63,949 bases of DNA from an uncultured Ectothiorhodospiraceae bacterium (GCA_913055565.1 CAJXKP010000013.1:1-63949); one strand, 5' to 3'; shown: positions 20,750 through 29,654, counted from the stretch's first letter. Numbers and translations: made by a program. Notes: generated from the letters alone by a model not told the origin.

Positions 20750-21607
20750 CTACCGGGCGTCCAAGGTCAGTTCGTGGTTATCGATGAGCCTGGCTCGACC
20801 CAGCCAAGCGGCCGCCAGGAGGACGACACGGCCGATGGTGTCCCCAACGGGCTCCAGGGTGTCGGCATCGGCAACCGAGAAGTACTCGGGATCAAGGCCG
20901 GCATCGACGAGGCGGCGCCACGCCTCGGCCTCGACCTCGCGCGGCCCCGCCGCGCCGCCAGCTAGCCGGTTCGCCGCCGCCTGCAGCGCCTGATACAGCG
21001 CGGGCGCACGGCGGCGCTCATCCTGGGTGAGGTAATGATTGCGACTGCTCATGGCCAAGCCATCGGCCTCGCGCACGATGGGGGCGCCGACAACCGTGAC
21101 GGGCATATCCAAATCAGCGACCAGGCGCTGGATGACCAGCAGCTGTTGATAATCCTTACGGCCGAATACCGCCGTATCGGGGCGCACGATATTAAGCAGC
21201 TTACACACCACGGTCGCCACACCCGTGAAATGGCCGGGGCGGGCGATGCCGCAGAAGCGATCCGTCAGCGACGGGACCTCGACACGCGTGGCGAGAGTGC
21301 CGCCGTCGGGATACATGGTCGTGACCGCGGGCGCGAAGACGGCCTCCGCCCCCCGCGACTGCAACGCGGCCCGATCCGCCTCAAGGGTACGCGGGTAGGC
21401 GTCGTAGTCCTCGCCGGGACCGAACTGGGTCGGATTAACGAAGACACTGGCGATAACGTGCTCGGCGTGCTCGCGAGCAGCATCGACGAGGGCGAGATGC
21501 CCCTCGTGGAGGTTACCCATGGTGGGCACGAGCGCCACCCGCTCGCCCTCGCGGCGCCAGGCATCAACCTGGGCGCGTACATCCTCGATACGTTCAATGA
21601 GCTGCAT
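20750..21607 (-). CDS. panC: Pantothenate synthetase
   Basis: Condenses pantoate and beta-alanine with ATP (285 aa). It contains VPTMGNLHEGHLALV with the HxGH-like HEGH motif, VFVNPTQFGPGEDYDAYPRT, VFGRKDYQQL and the MSSRNHYL segment with the KMSKS-like function. The start at 21607 (MQLIERIEDV) follows panB by 10 bases; longer upstream frames overlap panB and are rejected. Confidence 0.96.
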   Translation of the reverse strand: MQLIERIEDVRAQVDAWRREGERVALVPTMGNLHEGHLALVDAAREHAEHVIASVFVNPTQFGPGEDYDAYPRTLEADRAALQSRGAEAVFAPAVTTMYPDGGTLATRVEVPSLTDRFCGIARPGHFTGVATVVCKLLNIVRPDTAVFGRKDYQQLLVIQRLVADLDMPVTVVGAPIVREADGLAMSSRNHYLTQDERRRAPALYQALQAAANRLAGGAAGPREVEAEAWRRLVDAGLDPEYFSVADADTLEPVGDTIGRVVLLAAAWLGRARLIDNHELTLDAR

Positions 21608-21617
21608 AGGATCGGCG

Positions 21618-22433
21618 TTAGAAGGAGTGGGCCGGCGTCGGGAAATCGCCGTGACGCACGGCCGCCACGTACTGGGCCACGGCGTCCGGTATGCTGCTGG
21701 CATCGGCCATGAAGTCACGCACAAAGCGGGGTGGGCGCCCCGGCGTGATGCCGAGCATATCCTGCAGTACCAGGATCTGGCCGTCGCAACGCGACCCGGC
21801 GCCTATACCGATCACGGGGATGCGCAGCTCACTGGCCAGTCGCTCACCCAGGACCGCCGGGACGCACTCGACGATAAGCAGATCGGCCCCGGCGGCCTCC
21901 AGCGAGAGCGCATCCTCGACCATCGCCTGGGCGGCCACATCCTCACGCCCCTGTACCCGATAGCCGCCGATCTTGTGGATTAGCTGCGGCTGAAGCCCTA
22001 GATGGGCACACACGGGGATGCCCGCGCCGGCGAGGGCATCCACAATCGCGACCTGGTCGCCCGCGCCCTCGAGCTTGACCATGCTCGCGCCGCCCTCCTT
22101 GATGAGCCGACCCGCGCTCGTCAGCGCCGTGGCCGGATCGGGATAGCTCATGAAGGGCATATCCGCCATCACGAGCGAGCGCTCGGTACCGGCACTGACG
22201 CAGCGCGTATGGTAGATCACCTCATCGAGCGTCACCGGCAGGGTCGTCTCCCGGCCCTGCACTACCATCCCCAGCGAATCCCCCACAAGCACGACGTCAA
22301 CATCCGCCTCGTCAAGCAAACGGGCGAAGCTGTAATCGTAGGCCGTCAGGCAGGCGATCACCTCGCGGCTCGCCTTCATACCCTGGAGACGGCCCACGGT
22401 TAGCGGCTTACGATCGGTGGTTGCGGTCTCCAT
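21618..22433 (-). CDS. panB: 3-methyl-2-oxobutanoate hydroxymethyltransferase
   Basis: First step of pantoate synthesis (271 aa). It has LTAYDYSFARLLDEADVDVVLVGDS, the metal-binding aspartates in DSLGMV and MADMPFMSY, and GAGSRCDGQILVLQDMLG. The start METATTDRKPLTV at 22433 fits the family. It is part of pcnB-folK-panB-panC, all on the minus strand. Confidence 0.96.
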   Translation of the reverse strand: METATTDRKPLTVGRLQGMKASREVIACLTAYDYSFARLLDEADVDVVLVGDSLGMVVQGRETTLPVTLDEVIYHTRCVSAGTERSLVMADMPFMSYPDPATALTSAGRLIKEGGASMVKLEGAGDQVAIVDALAGAGIPVCAHLGLQPQLIHKIGGYRVQGREDVAAQAMVEDALSLEAAGADLLIVECVPAVLGERLASELRIPVIGIGAGSRCDGQILVLQDMLGITPGRPPRFVRDFMADASSIPDAVAQYVAAVRHGDFPTPAHSF

Positions 22434-22472
22434 GAAGCCTCTCCGGCCCTGTTGTTTGCCCTCGGGGATTGG

Positions 22473-22491
22473 TGGACGGCCCTCAGCCGTC
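22473..22491. other. Short perfect inverted repeat at the end of folK
   Basis: GGACGGC, 5-base loop CCTCA, GCCGTCC. It overlaps the last codons of folK and lies 40 bases before panB on the minus strand. There is no T-run, so it may be an attenuator, an mRNA stability stem or chance. Confidence 0.3.
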
Positions 22492-22998
22492 CGATAACTC
22501 CCATTCCGGAATGGGCTCCAGATCAGCACCGGCAAGTGCCCGTGCCAGTACAGCGGCCCACCCCATCCCGGGCACCCAGAGCTGTGGTGCCAGTTCCACC
22601 AAAGGGTACAGGACAAAGGCGCGTTCAGGCATGCCCGGGTGGGGAACGGTAAGGTCCGTATCCGCGATGCGATGGGCGCCATAGACCAGCAGATCCAGAT
22701 CGAGTGGCCGCGGGCCCCAGCGCTGCCCCGAACGCTCGCGACCGCGAGCCGATTCGATCGCCTGCAGGGCCGCCAGCAATTGGTGCGCCGTTAGTGCCGT
22801 TGTCAGCTCGGCAACGGCATTAACGTAATCCGGCTGATCGGGCGGGCCCATGGGCGGGTTCCGATACAGCGTCGAGGCGCGCTCTAGCCTGGTACGGGGC
22901 AGCTCGGCCAATGCATCCAGGGCCGAGCGCACCTGCGCAACGGGCCCGGCGCGATTGCTCCCCAATCCCACCCAGGCACGCTCGCTGGCGGCGCTCAT
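22483..22998 (-). CDS. folK: 2-amino-4-hydroxy-6-hydroxymethyldihydropteridine pyrophosphokinase
   Basis: Folate pathway HPPK (171 aa). It has WVGLGSNRAGP at the start, STLYRNPPMGPPDQPDYVNAV, the signature RWGPRPLDLDLLVYG with the magnesium aspartates, and VPHPGMPERAFVL. It overlaps pcnB by 4 bases. Confidence 0.96.
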   Translation of the reverse strand: MSAASERAWVGLGSNRAGPVAQVRSALDALAELPRTRLERASTLYRNPPMGPPDQPDYVNAVAELTTALTAHQLLAALQAIESARGRERSGQRWGPRPLDLDLLVYGAHRIADTDLTVPHPGMPERAFVLYPLVELAPQLWVPGMGWAAVLARALAGADLEPIPEWELSDG

Positions 22999-24353
22999 TC
23001 GGTGGACTCCTCGCTGACGCCGGCTTGGGCGGCGGTTGCCGCCTCCGAGTCCGTCGACTGCTTTGACCCGCGCCCTCGCCCGCCCGGTTTGTTGACACCT
23101 GCGAGCGCCGGGCGCTCCTCCTCGGGGGCCTCCTGTAAATCGCGCCAGAAGCGCACTACCTCGGGGTCAGCGTCGCCGGCATCGGCGCGCAGGCAATAGA
23201 AATCGTAGGCGGCCCGAAACCGCGGATGACCCAGCAAACGCAGGGCCCGCTTGCCGCGGTAGCGCTCGAGCCGCGCCTGTATCGACCAGATCTCGCGCAT
23301 CGGGACGCCGAAGCGCTTGGGAATGGTCAGCGTCCGGAGCTGGCGCTCGACAACGTCACCCATGGCCTCCTGGATAGCCTGGGCGGGGCTGGCGACATCC
23401 TCGACGTAGGCGCGCGAGCGCGCCTGGACGACCGGCCAGAGCATGGCTCCAAACAAAAAGGCCGGCGTAATGGGCTTATCTTCGCCAATGCGACGATCGG
23501 TGTTCGCCAGGGCGCGATTGATAAAGGCCAGCGCCACGCCGTGCCGATCGTGGTTGAGCAAGGCATCAGTCTGGGGGAACAGATACCGCAGCAGGTCGTA
23601 ACGCCGTAGCATCGCCAGTGTCTCCACGCCCTGGCCCGAGAGCAAGAGCTTGAGCGCCTCATCGAATAAACGTGCCGCCGGGATCGCCTCCAGCAGTGAG
23701 CCGAGACGGGGGATGCATTCGCCGGTTTGCTGCTCGATGCGAAAGCCTAGCTTTACCGCGAAGCGAACCGCCCGCAGCATGCGCACCGGATCCTCACGGT
23801 AGCGCGTCTCCGGATCGCCGATGAGCCGAACCAGGCCGTCGGTGAGATCCGCCATGCCCCCGGTGTAATCCACCACGGAGAAGTCGGCGATGTTGTAGTA
23901 CAGGGCGTTGATCGTGAAGTCGCGGCGCAGCGCATCCTCTTCAAGGCTACCGTAGACGTTATCGCGCAGGATCCGACCGGCCTCGACCACGCGGTCACCA
24001 GCGTCATCGGTTTCAGGCTCGCTGCCGTGCAGGGCTCGGAAGGTCGCCACCTCGATGACCTCCGGCCCGAAGTGGACGTGGGCCAGGCGAAAACGGCGAC
24101 CGATCAACCGGCAGTTACGAAACAGGGCATCGACCTCCTCCGGTGTGGCATCGGTCGCGACATCGAAATCCTTGGGGAGACGTCCCAGCGACAGATCGCG
24201 CACGCTACCGCCCACCAGATGCGCTTGGTAGCCGCCGTTGCGCAGCCGATAGAGGACCTTGAGGGCGTTGTCACTGATGTTCTCGCGCGAGATGACGTGC
24301 TCGGAGCGCTCGATGATCGCCGGCTCCGTCGCGCTGGCTTGTTGATGGGTCAC
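22995..24353 (-). CDS. pcnB: Poly(A) polymerase I
   Basis: Adds 3' poly(A) tails that promote RNA decay (452 aa). Nucleotidyltransferase class II signature LVGGSVRDLSLGRLPKDFDVATDA, with catalytic DFD, at about residues 42-65. RRDFTINALYYN is present, then the RNA-binding core and a lysine/arginine-rich C-terminal tail (KPGGRGRGSKQ). The RRDFTINALYYN form and the enteric-type folK neighbour favour PAP I over a CCA-adding enzyme. Confidence 0.93.
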   Translation of the reverse strand: MTHQQASATEPAIIERSEHVISRENISDNALKVLYRLRNGGYQAHLVGGSVRDLSLGRLPKDFDVATDATPEEVDALFRNCRLIGRRFRLAHVHFGPEVIEVATFRALHGSEPETDDAGDRVVEAGRILRDNVYGSLEEDALRRDFTINALYYNIADFSVVDYTGGMADLTDGLVRLIGDPETRYREDPVRMLRAVRFAVKLGFRIEQQTGECIPRLGSLLEAIPAARLFDEALKLLLSGQGVETLAMLRRYDLLRYLFPQTDALLNHDRHGVALAFINRALANTDRRIGEDKPITPAFLFGAMLWPVVQARSRAYVEDVASPAQAIQEAMGDVVERQLRTLTIPKRFGVPMREIWSIQARLERYRGKRALRLLGHPRFRAAYDFYCLRADAGDADPEVVRFWRDLQEAPEEERPALAGVNKPGGRGRGSKQSTDSEAATAAQAGVSEESTE

Positions 24354-24370
24354 GGAATCTTTTCGACCCC

Positions 24371-24398
24371 TTGTCTGCGATTAAAGAAACCGTATAAT
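24371..24398 (+). promoter_or_regulatory. Promoter of tRNA-Glu
   Basis: TTGTCT (24371-24376), 16 bases, then a perfect TATAAT (24393-24398). The predicted start is about 55 bases before the tRNA. It lies just upstream of, and divergent to, pcnB. Confidence 0.75.
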
Positions 24399-24460
24399 AC
24401 CAGGCTGTTGCGCAGCCATGCAGTGCCCTCCATCGGAGGCGCGGCAAAACAACCGACAAC

Positions 24461-24535
24461 GCTCCCATCGTCTAGCGGTTAGGACGCCGCCCTCTCAAGG
24501 CGGAAACAGGGGTTCAAATCCCCTTGGGAGCACCA
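24461..24535 (+). tRNA. tRNA-Glu(CTC)
   Basis: Acceptor GCTCCCA with TGGGAGC, D arm TCGTCTAGCGGTTAGGA, anticodon stem CCGCC/GGCGG around loop CTCTCAA (anticodon CTC), T arm GGGGTTCAAATCCCC, and encoded CCA. It reads GAG, the common Glu codon in this GC-rich genome. Confidence 0.95.
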
Positions 24536-24545
24536 GATTGCTGGC

Positions 24546-24570
24546 AGGCCCCGTTCAAGCGGGGCCTTTC
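24546..24570 (+). terminator. Intrinsic terminator of tRNA-Glu
   Basis: AGGCCCC and GGGGCCT form a 7-bp stem over a short loop (GTTCAAGC), followed by TTTCTGT. It starts 10 bases after the tRNA. Confidence 0.85.
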
Positions 24571-24593
24571 TGTGTCCCAACCCGCCAGAACCC

Positions 24594-25028
24594 ATGACCG
24601 AGACCTCGATATCGCGCGCTAGCGCGGGGCTGTTGCGACGACTCGCCGCCCTGGTCTACGACACCCTGTTGCTGGTCGCCGTATGGATGGCGGCTGCCGC
24701 GGTCTGGCTCGCCCTGGCCGGTGGCGCGGTGCCCGACGGCCTGTGGTGGCCATTTCGTGCCTACCTCCTAGTCGTCGCCCTCGGCTTCTTCGGCGGCTTC
24801 TGGGTCTACGCCGGACGCACGCTCGGTATGCAGGCCTGGCGGCTGCGCGTGGTGAATTGGAACGGCCAGCCACTCGACTGGCGTCGAGCCGCATGGCGCT
24901 TCTCGGCGGCCGGGTTATCGATCGCCTCACTCGGCGCCGGGTTCCTCTGGGCGCTGGTCGATCGTGACGGCTTGACACTCCACGACCGTGTGTCCAACAC
25001 ACGCATCGTGCTCATGCCACGCTCCTAG
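24594..25028 (+). CDS. RDD family membrane protein
   Basis: 144 aa. The first membrane segment follows LLRRLAALVYDTLLLVAVW with the R-D pair of the RDD motif, a second is VVALGFFGGFWVYAGRT, and the GMQAWRLRVVNW loop is typical. The end LHDRVSNTRIVLM matches family C-termini. Function is not known for most members. It is convergent with lptG, whose stop is 4 bases away. Confidence 0.85.
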   Translation: MTETSISRASAGLLRRLAALVYDTLLLVAVWMAAAAVWLALAGGAVPDGLWWPFRAYLLVVALGFFGGFWVYAGRTLGMQAWRLRVVNWNGQPLDWRRAAWRFSAAGLSIASLGAGFLWALVDRDGLTLHDRVSNTRIVLMPRS

Positions 25029-25032
25029 CGCG

Positions 25033-26082
25033 TCAACGCAGCCGCATCAGTCCCCAGACGCCGAGTGCGAAGGCAACCGCTGTCGGGGCGAGCGCGCACA
25101 GGGCGGGCGACAGCCCATAGACCAGCCCGGCATTGGCCAGAAGGCGGTGGCCAAGGAAGAACGCGATGCCGATCAGCACCCCCACGAAGATCTTCTGCCC
25201 CATCCCGACACTACGCAACGTCCCGAGGATCAGCGGCACGGTGATCAGCAGCATCGTCAGCGTCGCGAGCGGCTTGGCCACCTTGACCCAGAACGCCAAT
25301 CGGTACTGGGCGCTATCCAGACCGCTACCCTCCAGATATTGGATGTAGGTATACAGATCCACCAGCGGCAGGCTCTGCGGCGACAACACGACCACCTCCA
25401 GCGTCGCCGGCGTGACGTCGCTCTCGAGCCTAAGGCTCGAAATCTGCGAGCGCTTAATGCGCTCGGGCCCTGGGCGCACCCGGCGGACATCGCGTAGCTG
25501 CCACGCCCCATCCGACCAGCGCCCGCGCGCGGCACGGATGACCTCGACCACGCGATGGTTTCGGACCTCATAGGCGCTGACGCCCTCGATGATCTCGGGA
25601 TTGGGGACGCGTTCGATGTGCACGAAGCGGGGCTCGTCGCGCACCCAGACACCACCGGCGGCCCCCTGCGCCACGCCGCCCTCATTGGTCTGGGCCCGCC
25701 ACTGTTGCGCCAGCTGCTGCGCCGGTGGCGCGACCCATTCACCCAGAGCAACCGCGCCCCCTGCCAGCACGACCCCCGCCGTTAACACCGCGCGTGTAAT
25801 GGCCAACAGCGAGGCTCCGGCGGCCCTCATGGCCACCAGCTCATGACGCGACGCCAACGCCCCCAACCCCACCAAGGCGCCGATTAGGGTCGTGATCGGA
25901 AAGATCTCATAGGCCCGCTGCGGCGTCATGAGCAGGACCTCGAGGAGGACGTCCGTCAACGGCCCCCGCGCATCGGCGGCCTCCTCGATGAACTCGAACG
26001 CCATCATGAGCGCCAGCACCACCACCAGCGCCACGAGCGCACCGAGCATCACCGTCCCGGCGATATGGCGCTGCAGCCTCAT
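25033..26082 (-). CDS. lptG: LPS export ABC transporter permease LptG
   Basis: Inner-membrane subunit of LptB2FG, which drives LPS to the Lpt bridge (349 aa). N-terminal membrane helices start MRLQRHIAGTVMLGALVALV, followed by a periplasmic beta-jellyroll (about residues 130-260) and C-terminal helices (GQKIFVGVLIGIAFFLGHRL). ATG 26082 overlaps the lptF stop by 4 bases; longer frames upstream lie inside lptF. Confidence 0.94.
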   Translation of the reverse strand: MRLQRHIAGTVMLGALVALVVVLALMMAFEFIEEAADARGPLTDVLLEVLLMTPQRAYEIFPITTLIGALVGLGALASRHELVAMRAAGASLLAITRAVLTAGVVLAGGAVALGEWVAPPAQQLAQQWRAQTNEGGVAQGAAGGVWVRDEPRFVHIERVPNPEIIEGVSAYEVRNHRVVEVIRAARGRWSDGAWQLRDVRRVRPGPERIKRSQISSLRLESDVTPATLEVVVLSPQSLPLVDLYTYIQYLEGSGLDSAQYRLAFWVKVAKPLATLTMLLITVPLILGTLRSVGMGQKIFVGVLIGIAFFLGHRLLANAGLVYGLSPALCALAPTAVAFALGVWGLMRLR

Positions 26083-27137
26083 CGCCGACGCCTCCACCTC
26101 AGCACACCGTACTGCCGCGCCAATAACGCGGCCCCGACCAGCAGGAACACCGCATGCACCCACCAGAGCCCGAGACTCGCGGGTACGACGGCATCCTCGA
26201 GCCACTCCTGACCGACCTTGAGCAGGTTGAGATAGACAACGCAGATAAGCACCGCCGCAAGCAGCTTACCGTAGCGGCCCTGGCGCGATCCGAGCGCCGA
26301 CAATGGCAGGGCGATGAACGCCAGCACTAGGGTCACCTCGGGCATCGCTAGCCGCCACTCGAGTTCCGCGCGGTCCTTGGGATCGGCGCGCCCCCAAAGC
26401 TCGGAAGTGGGAATCTCATCACGCTTGAGACGGCGCTCAACCTCCCGCCCCTGCTCCAGACGGATCCCGTGATCGGCAAAGCTCAGGATACGCCAGCCCG
26501 TCGCAGCGCTGCCCGGTAGGTCGTAGCGCTCGCCGTTCTCGAGCACCAGATACTCGGCGCCATCATCGTTGACGCTCCGGCGGGCCCCCGCAGCAGCGAC
26601 AAGCCGCGAGCCCTCGGGCGAGCGCAGTCGCGCGAAAACCGATTCCATGGTGCCGTCATCAGCGACAGCGCCGACGTAGACAACCGCCCGACCGTCACCG
26701 AAGCGCACGAACCGCCCTGGGGACAGCCCCTGGAACTGGGCCTGCTGGCGGGCCTCAACCAGCGTCTGCTCGGCGGTACGCTCTGCCCAAGGCATGATGT
26801 AGAGGGACAACACGGCAACGACAACGGCTAAGGGAAGGGCCACCGCGTACAGGGCCAGGTACAGCTGCCTGGGCCCAACGCCGCAGGCCGTCATGGCCGT
26901 CATCTCCGCGTCGCGGTAGAGCCGGCCCAGGCCGAGCATGATGCCGAGGAAGAAGCTCGCGGGCAGCACCTTGCCAATACCGCCGAGCGCCTTGAGCCCC
27001 AGCAGCGTAAAGACCACACCCGAGGGGACCTCGCCGGTAGCCGCACGGGTGAGGAAGTCGACCAAGCGGTTGGTCAACAACACAACAACCAGCACAGCCG
27101 TCACGGCCAACCAGGCCAGTGCGATCTCGCGAACCAC
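26079..27137 (-). CDS. lptF: LPS export ABC transporter permease LptF
   Basis: Partner permease of LptG (352 aa). It has helices at both ends, the coupling region EMTAMTACGVGPRQLYLAL, a periplasmic jellyroll (YLVLENGERYDLPGS) and the C-terminal VTLVLAFIALPLSALG. The start is a GTG at 27137, but the frame is open further up and reads LGHLGRYV before it, resembling the usual LptF N-terminus (RYLxRE). The true start may therefore be a few codons upstream at a rare codon. Divergent from pepA, as is common in gammaproteobacteria. Confidence 0.92.
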   Translation of the reverse strand: MVREIALAWLAVTAVLVVVLLTNRLVDFLTRAATGEVPSGVVFTLLGLKALGGIGKVLPASFFLGIMLGLGRLYRDAEMTAMTACGVGPRQLYLALYAVALPLAVVVAVLSLYIMPWAERTAEQTLVEARQQAQFQGLSPGRFVRFGDGRAVVYVGAVADDGTMESVFARLRSPEGSRLVAAAGARRSVNDDGAEYLVLENGERYDLPGSAATGWRILSFADHGIRLEQGREVERRLKRDEIPTSELWGRADPKDRAELEWRLAMPEVTLVLAFIALPLSALGSRQGRYGKLLAAVLICVVYLNLLKVGQEWLEDAVVPASLGLWWVHAVFLLVGAALLARQYGVLRWRRRR

Positions 27138-27284
27138 ATAACGGCCTAGGTGCCCTAGAATAACCGCACCTCTCGAAGCTCGGCACGGACCCTGAAGGCC
27201 CGCATGTTGGTTGTGTTAGCGTAGCGATCCTCGTCGCGGCCGGCCGCCAGCATGCCGTGATTATTCCACTGACAAGGAGGCCCC

Positions 27285-28778
27285 ATGGCGTTCCCGATCG
27301 ACAGCACGCCTGCCGAGGCACAGACAGCCGCCTGTGTCGTTGTCGGCGTCTTCGAACCGCAGCAACTCTCCCACGCCGGTCAAGCCCTGGACAAGGCGAG
27401 CGGCGGGCAGATCGCCGCGATCCTGGAACGCGGGGACATGGACGGGGCAATCGGCCAGACCTTGCTGCTAGCGCAGCCGATCGGCGCGGCCAGCGAGCGA
27501 ATCCTGCTCGTGGGCTGCGGTGATGCGGCCGCTTTCGATGAGCGTGCCTACCGCCAGGCCGTGGCGGCGATGACCACTGCCTTGACCCAAACCGGAGCCG
27601 CCGAGGCCGTTAGCTACCTCAGCTGCCTGCCAGTGACCGACCGCGGCATCGGCTGGCGCATCCGCGAGGCCGTGCGAATCATCCACGACGGCCTGTACCG
27701 ATTCGAGCAGATGAAGTCCCGCGACTCGGGCAAGCCGCCCAAGCTGGCAACGGTCACCCTCGCCATCACGGGCGAGGACGAGCGCGACGAGGCGGAGCGC
27801 GCGGCCGGCATCGGCGAGGCGATGGGTCGCGGCATGGATCTGGCCAAGGACCTCGGAAATCTGCCGGCCAACGTCTGCACGCCTGACTACCTCGCCCAAC
27901 GCGCCCGCGAGCTCGCCGATGCCCACGCCAATCTGAGCGTCGAGATCCTGGGGCCGGATGACATGGACGCGCTGGGCATGGGTGCCCTGCGCGCGGTCTC
28001 CTGGGGCAGCCGCCTTGAGCCGCGCCTGATCCTGATGCACTACCAGGGCGCCGTCGCTGACCAACCTCCCCATGCCTTGGTCGGCAAGGGTGTGACCTTC
28101 GACACGGGCGGCATCTCGATCAAGCCGGCGGCCGCCATGGATGAGATGAAGTACGACATGGCGGGCGCGGCCAGCGTCTTCGGCGCCGTGCAGGCCGCCA
28201 CCGAGCTCGGGCTCGGGATCAACGTCCTGGGCGTGGTCCCGGCCGTCGAGAACATGCCGGACGGCAACGCCTATCGCCCCGGCGATGTCCTCACGACGCT
28301 TTCCGGCCAAACCGTGGAGATCATTAACACCGACGCCGAGGGACGCCTGGCCCTGTGCGACGCATTAACCTACACCGCCCGTTACGGGCCCGCCTCCATC
28401 ATCGACATGGCCACCCTGACCGGGAGCTGCATCATCGCCCTCGGCGAGCACGCCCATGGCCTAATGGGTCATGACGAGGCGATGATCGAGGCCGTTACCG
28501 CCGCGGGTCGCGACACCGGGGATCGCGCCTGGCAATTGCCGCTGTGGCCCGAATACGATGAGCAGCTCAAGAGCAACTTCGCGGACTTCGCCCACGTCGG
28601 CGGCCGCCAGGCCGGCACCATTACCGCCGGGTGTTTCCTGTCGCGCTTCACAGCGGATCAACGCTGGGCCCATCTCGACATCGCTGGGACCAGCTGGCGC
28701 AGCGGCGACCAGAAAGGCGCCACGGGACGTCCGGTGCCACTGCTTACTGAGTACCTGATCCAGCGCACAGGTGACTGA
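27285..28778 (+). CDS. pepA: Leucyl aminopeptidase PepA
   Basis: Hexameric M17 zinc/manganese aminopeptidase (497 aa). The catalytic domain has GKGVTFDTGGISIKPA, with the metal lysine and aspartate, and the signature NTDAEGRLALCDAL. The N-terminal macro-like domain covers about residues 1-170. A strong AAGGAGG lies 7 bases before ATG. Followed by holC and valS, the usual gammaproteobacterial order. Confidence 0.96.
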   Translation: MAFPIDSTPAEAQTAACVVVGVFEPQQLSHAGQALDKASGGQIAAILERGDMDGAIGQTLLLAQPIGAASERILLVGCGDAAAFDERAYRQAVAAMTTALTQTGAAEAVSYLSCLPVTDRGIGWRIREAVRIIHDGLYRFEQMKSRDSGKPPKLATVTLAITGEDERDEAERAAGIGEAMGRGMDLAKDLGNLPANVCTPDYLAQRARELADAHANLSVEILGPDDMDALGMGALRAVSWGSRLEPRLILMHYQGAVADQPPHALVGKGVTFDTGGISIKPAAAMDEMKYDMAGAASVFGAVQAATELGLGINVLGVVPAVENMPDGNAYRPGDVLTTLSGQTVEIINTDAEGRLALCDALTYTARYGPASIIDMATLTGSCIIALGEHAHGLMGHDEAMIEAVTAAGRDTGDRAWQLPLWPEYDEQLKSNFADFAHVGGRQAGTITAGCFLSRFTADQRWAHLDIAGTSWRSGDQKGATGRPVPLLTEYLIQRTGD

Positions 28779-28781
28779 TCG

Positions 28782-29201
28782 GTGAGCCGCGTGGACTTCT
28801 ACATCCTCAGCGCCGCGGATAGCGATCAGCGCGACGCCTTCGCCTGCCGTCTCGCGGAGAAGGCCTGGCAACAGGGGCATCGAATCTACATCCGCACCGC
28901 GGATGCGGCAGCGACTCAGCGCCTGGATGAGCGCCTATGGACCTTTCGCGAGGCGAGCTTCGTGCCCCATTCGCCGGTCGCGGAGGCCGAAGACGACCCC
29001 ATCGTCATCGGTGACCAACCACCGCCGGCGGCGGACGTCCAGATCAACCTCGGCGACGACATCGATCCGCAGTGGCGCGCCTATCAACGCGTCGCCGAGC
29101 TCGTGACCAACGAGCCGAGCGATCGCCAGCGTGCCCGTGAGCGCTTTCGCCACTACCGCGACGCCGGCGTCGAGCCGACGACCCATAATCTGGATCATTG
29201 A
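28782..29201 (+). CDS. holC: DNA polymerase III chi subunit
   Basis: Chi links the clamp loader to SSB (139 aa). It starts at GTG (VDFYILSAADSDQRDAFACRLAEKA) and has the family's IGDQPPPAADVQINLG stretch and ERFRHYRDAGVEPTTHNL near the end. It begins 3 bases after the pepA stop. Confidence 0.9.
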   Translation: MSRVDFYILSAADSDQRDAFACRLAEKAWQQGHRIYIRTADAAATQRLDERLWTFREASFVPHSPVAEAEDDPIVIGDQPPPAADVQINLGDDIDPQWRAYQRVAELVTNEPSDRQRARERFRHYRDAGVEPTTHNLDH

Positions 29202-29205
29202 CCTC

Positions 29206-29496
29206 ATGAGCGATCGCGTCCAAGCATCGACCAACGGCACCGGCGAGCCACCGGTGCTCACGGATGTCGCTGTGCCCGGCGACGTTGCCCATGCCAAGGG
29301 ACTCTATCTCGAGGCGCGTGAGTCGACGGCACTCGTCGCGCGCCCGACGCCACCCGCCGATGCGGAGCGCTACCTCGCGAACCGTCTACGCGACGCGGTC
29401 CGTGAGGCCCTGTCCGAGGCGTTGGTCCGTGCCGCTCGCGGCACCGGAGGCGGCCGAACATCCCGGCCAAGCGCGCGCCGCCAACGCCAGCAGTAA
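29206..29496 (+). CDS. Small unknown protein between holC and valS
   Basis: 96 aa starting MSDRVQASTNGTGEPPV, 4 bases after holC. A disordered N-terminal third is followed by a likely helix (AHAKGLYLEA...DAERYLANRLRDAVREALSEALV) and a basic tail ending ARRQRQQ. I do not recognise a family. The stop codon lies inside the start of palindromic repeat R2, so the tail may have been reshaped by repeat insertion (inference). Confidence 0.6.
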   Translation: MSDRVQASTNGTGEPPVLTDVAVPGDVAHAKGLYLEARESTALVARPTPPADAERYLANRLRDAVREALSEALVRAARGTGGGRTSRPSARRQRQQ

Positions 29497-29654
29497 TGCT
29501 AATTATGCAATCCCCAGGAGGGCGGGAGGTCGCGTTACCCCTGCCGAGGGACGCCATAAACCTTCCCTGGAGGCTCGACGGGGGCCTTCCCTGGCCGCAG
29601 ACGCCCTCGGCAGGGGTAACGCGACCTCCTCGAAGGCCAACATGCGAATGGCTG
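29486..29654 (+). repeat. Palindromic interspersed repeat, copy R2
   Basis: About 169 bp. Flank B (TAATTATGCAATCCCCAGGAGG) leads into arm GGTCGCGTTACCCCTGCCGA. The centre holds ACGCCATAAACCTTCCCTGG and a GGCCTTCCCTGGCC hairpin. A perfectly matching return arm and flank A' (CTCGAAGGCCAACATGCGAAT) follow. The centre is in the orientation shared with R4. It overlaps the last codons of the preceding small gene and precedes the valS promoter region. Confidence 0.88.

Noticed and set aside
22995-24353. CCA-adding enzyme instead of poly(A) polymerase
   Set aside because: The basic C-terminal tail, length of 452 and folK neighbour fit PAP I; all tRNAs in the window also encode their own CCA.
27468-28310. 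280-codon frame antisense to pepA
   Set aside because: Shadow of pepA; composition and lack of any family pattern fit a chance frame.
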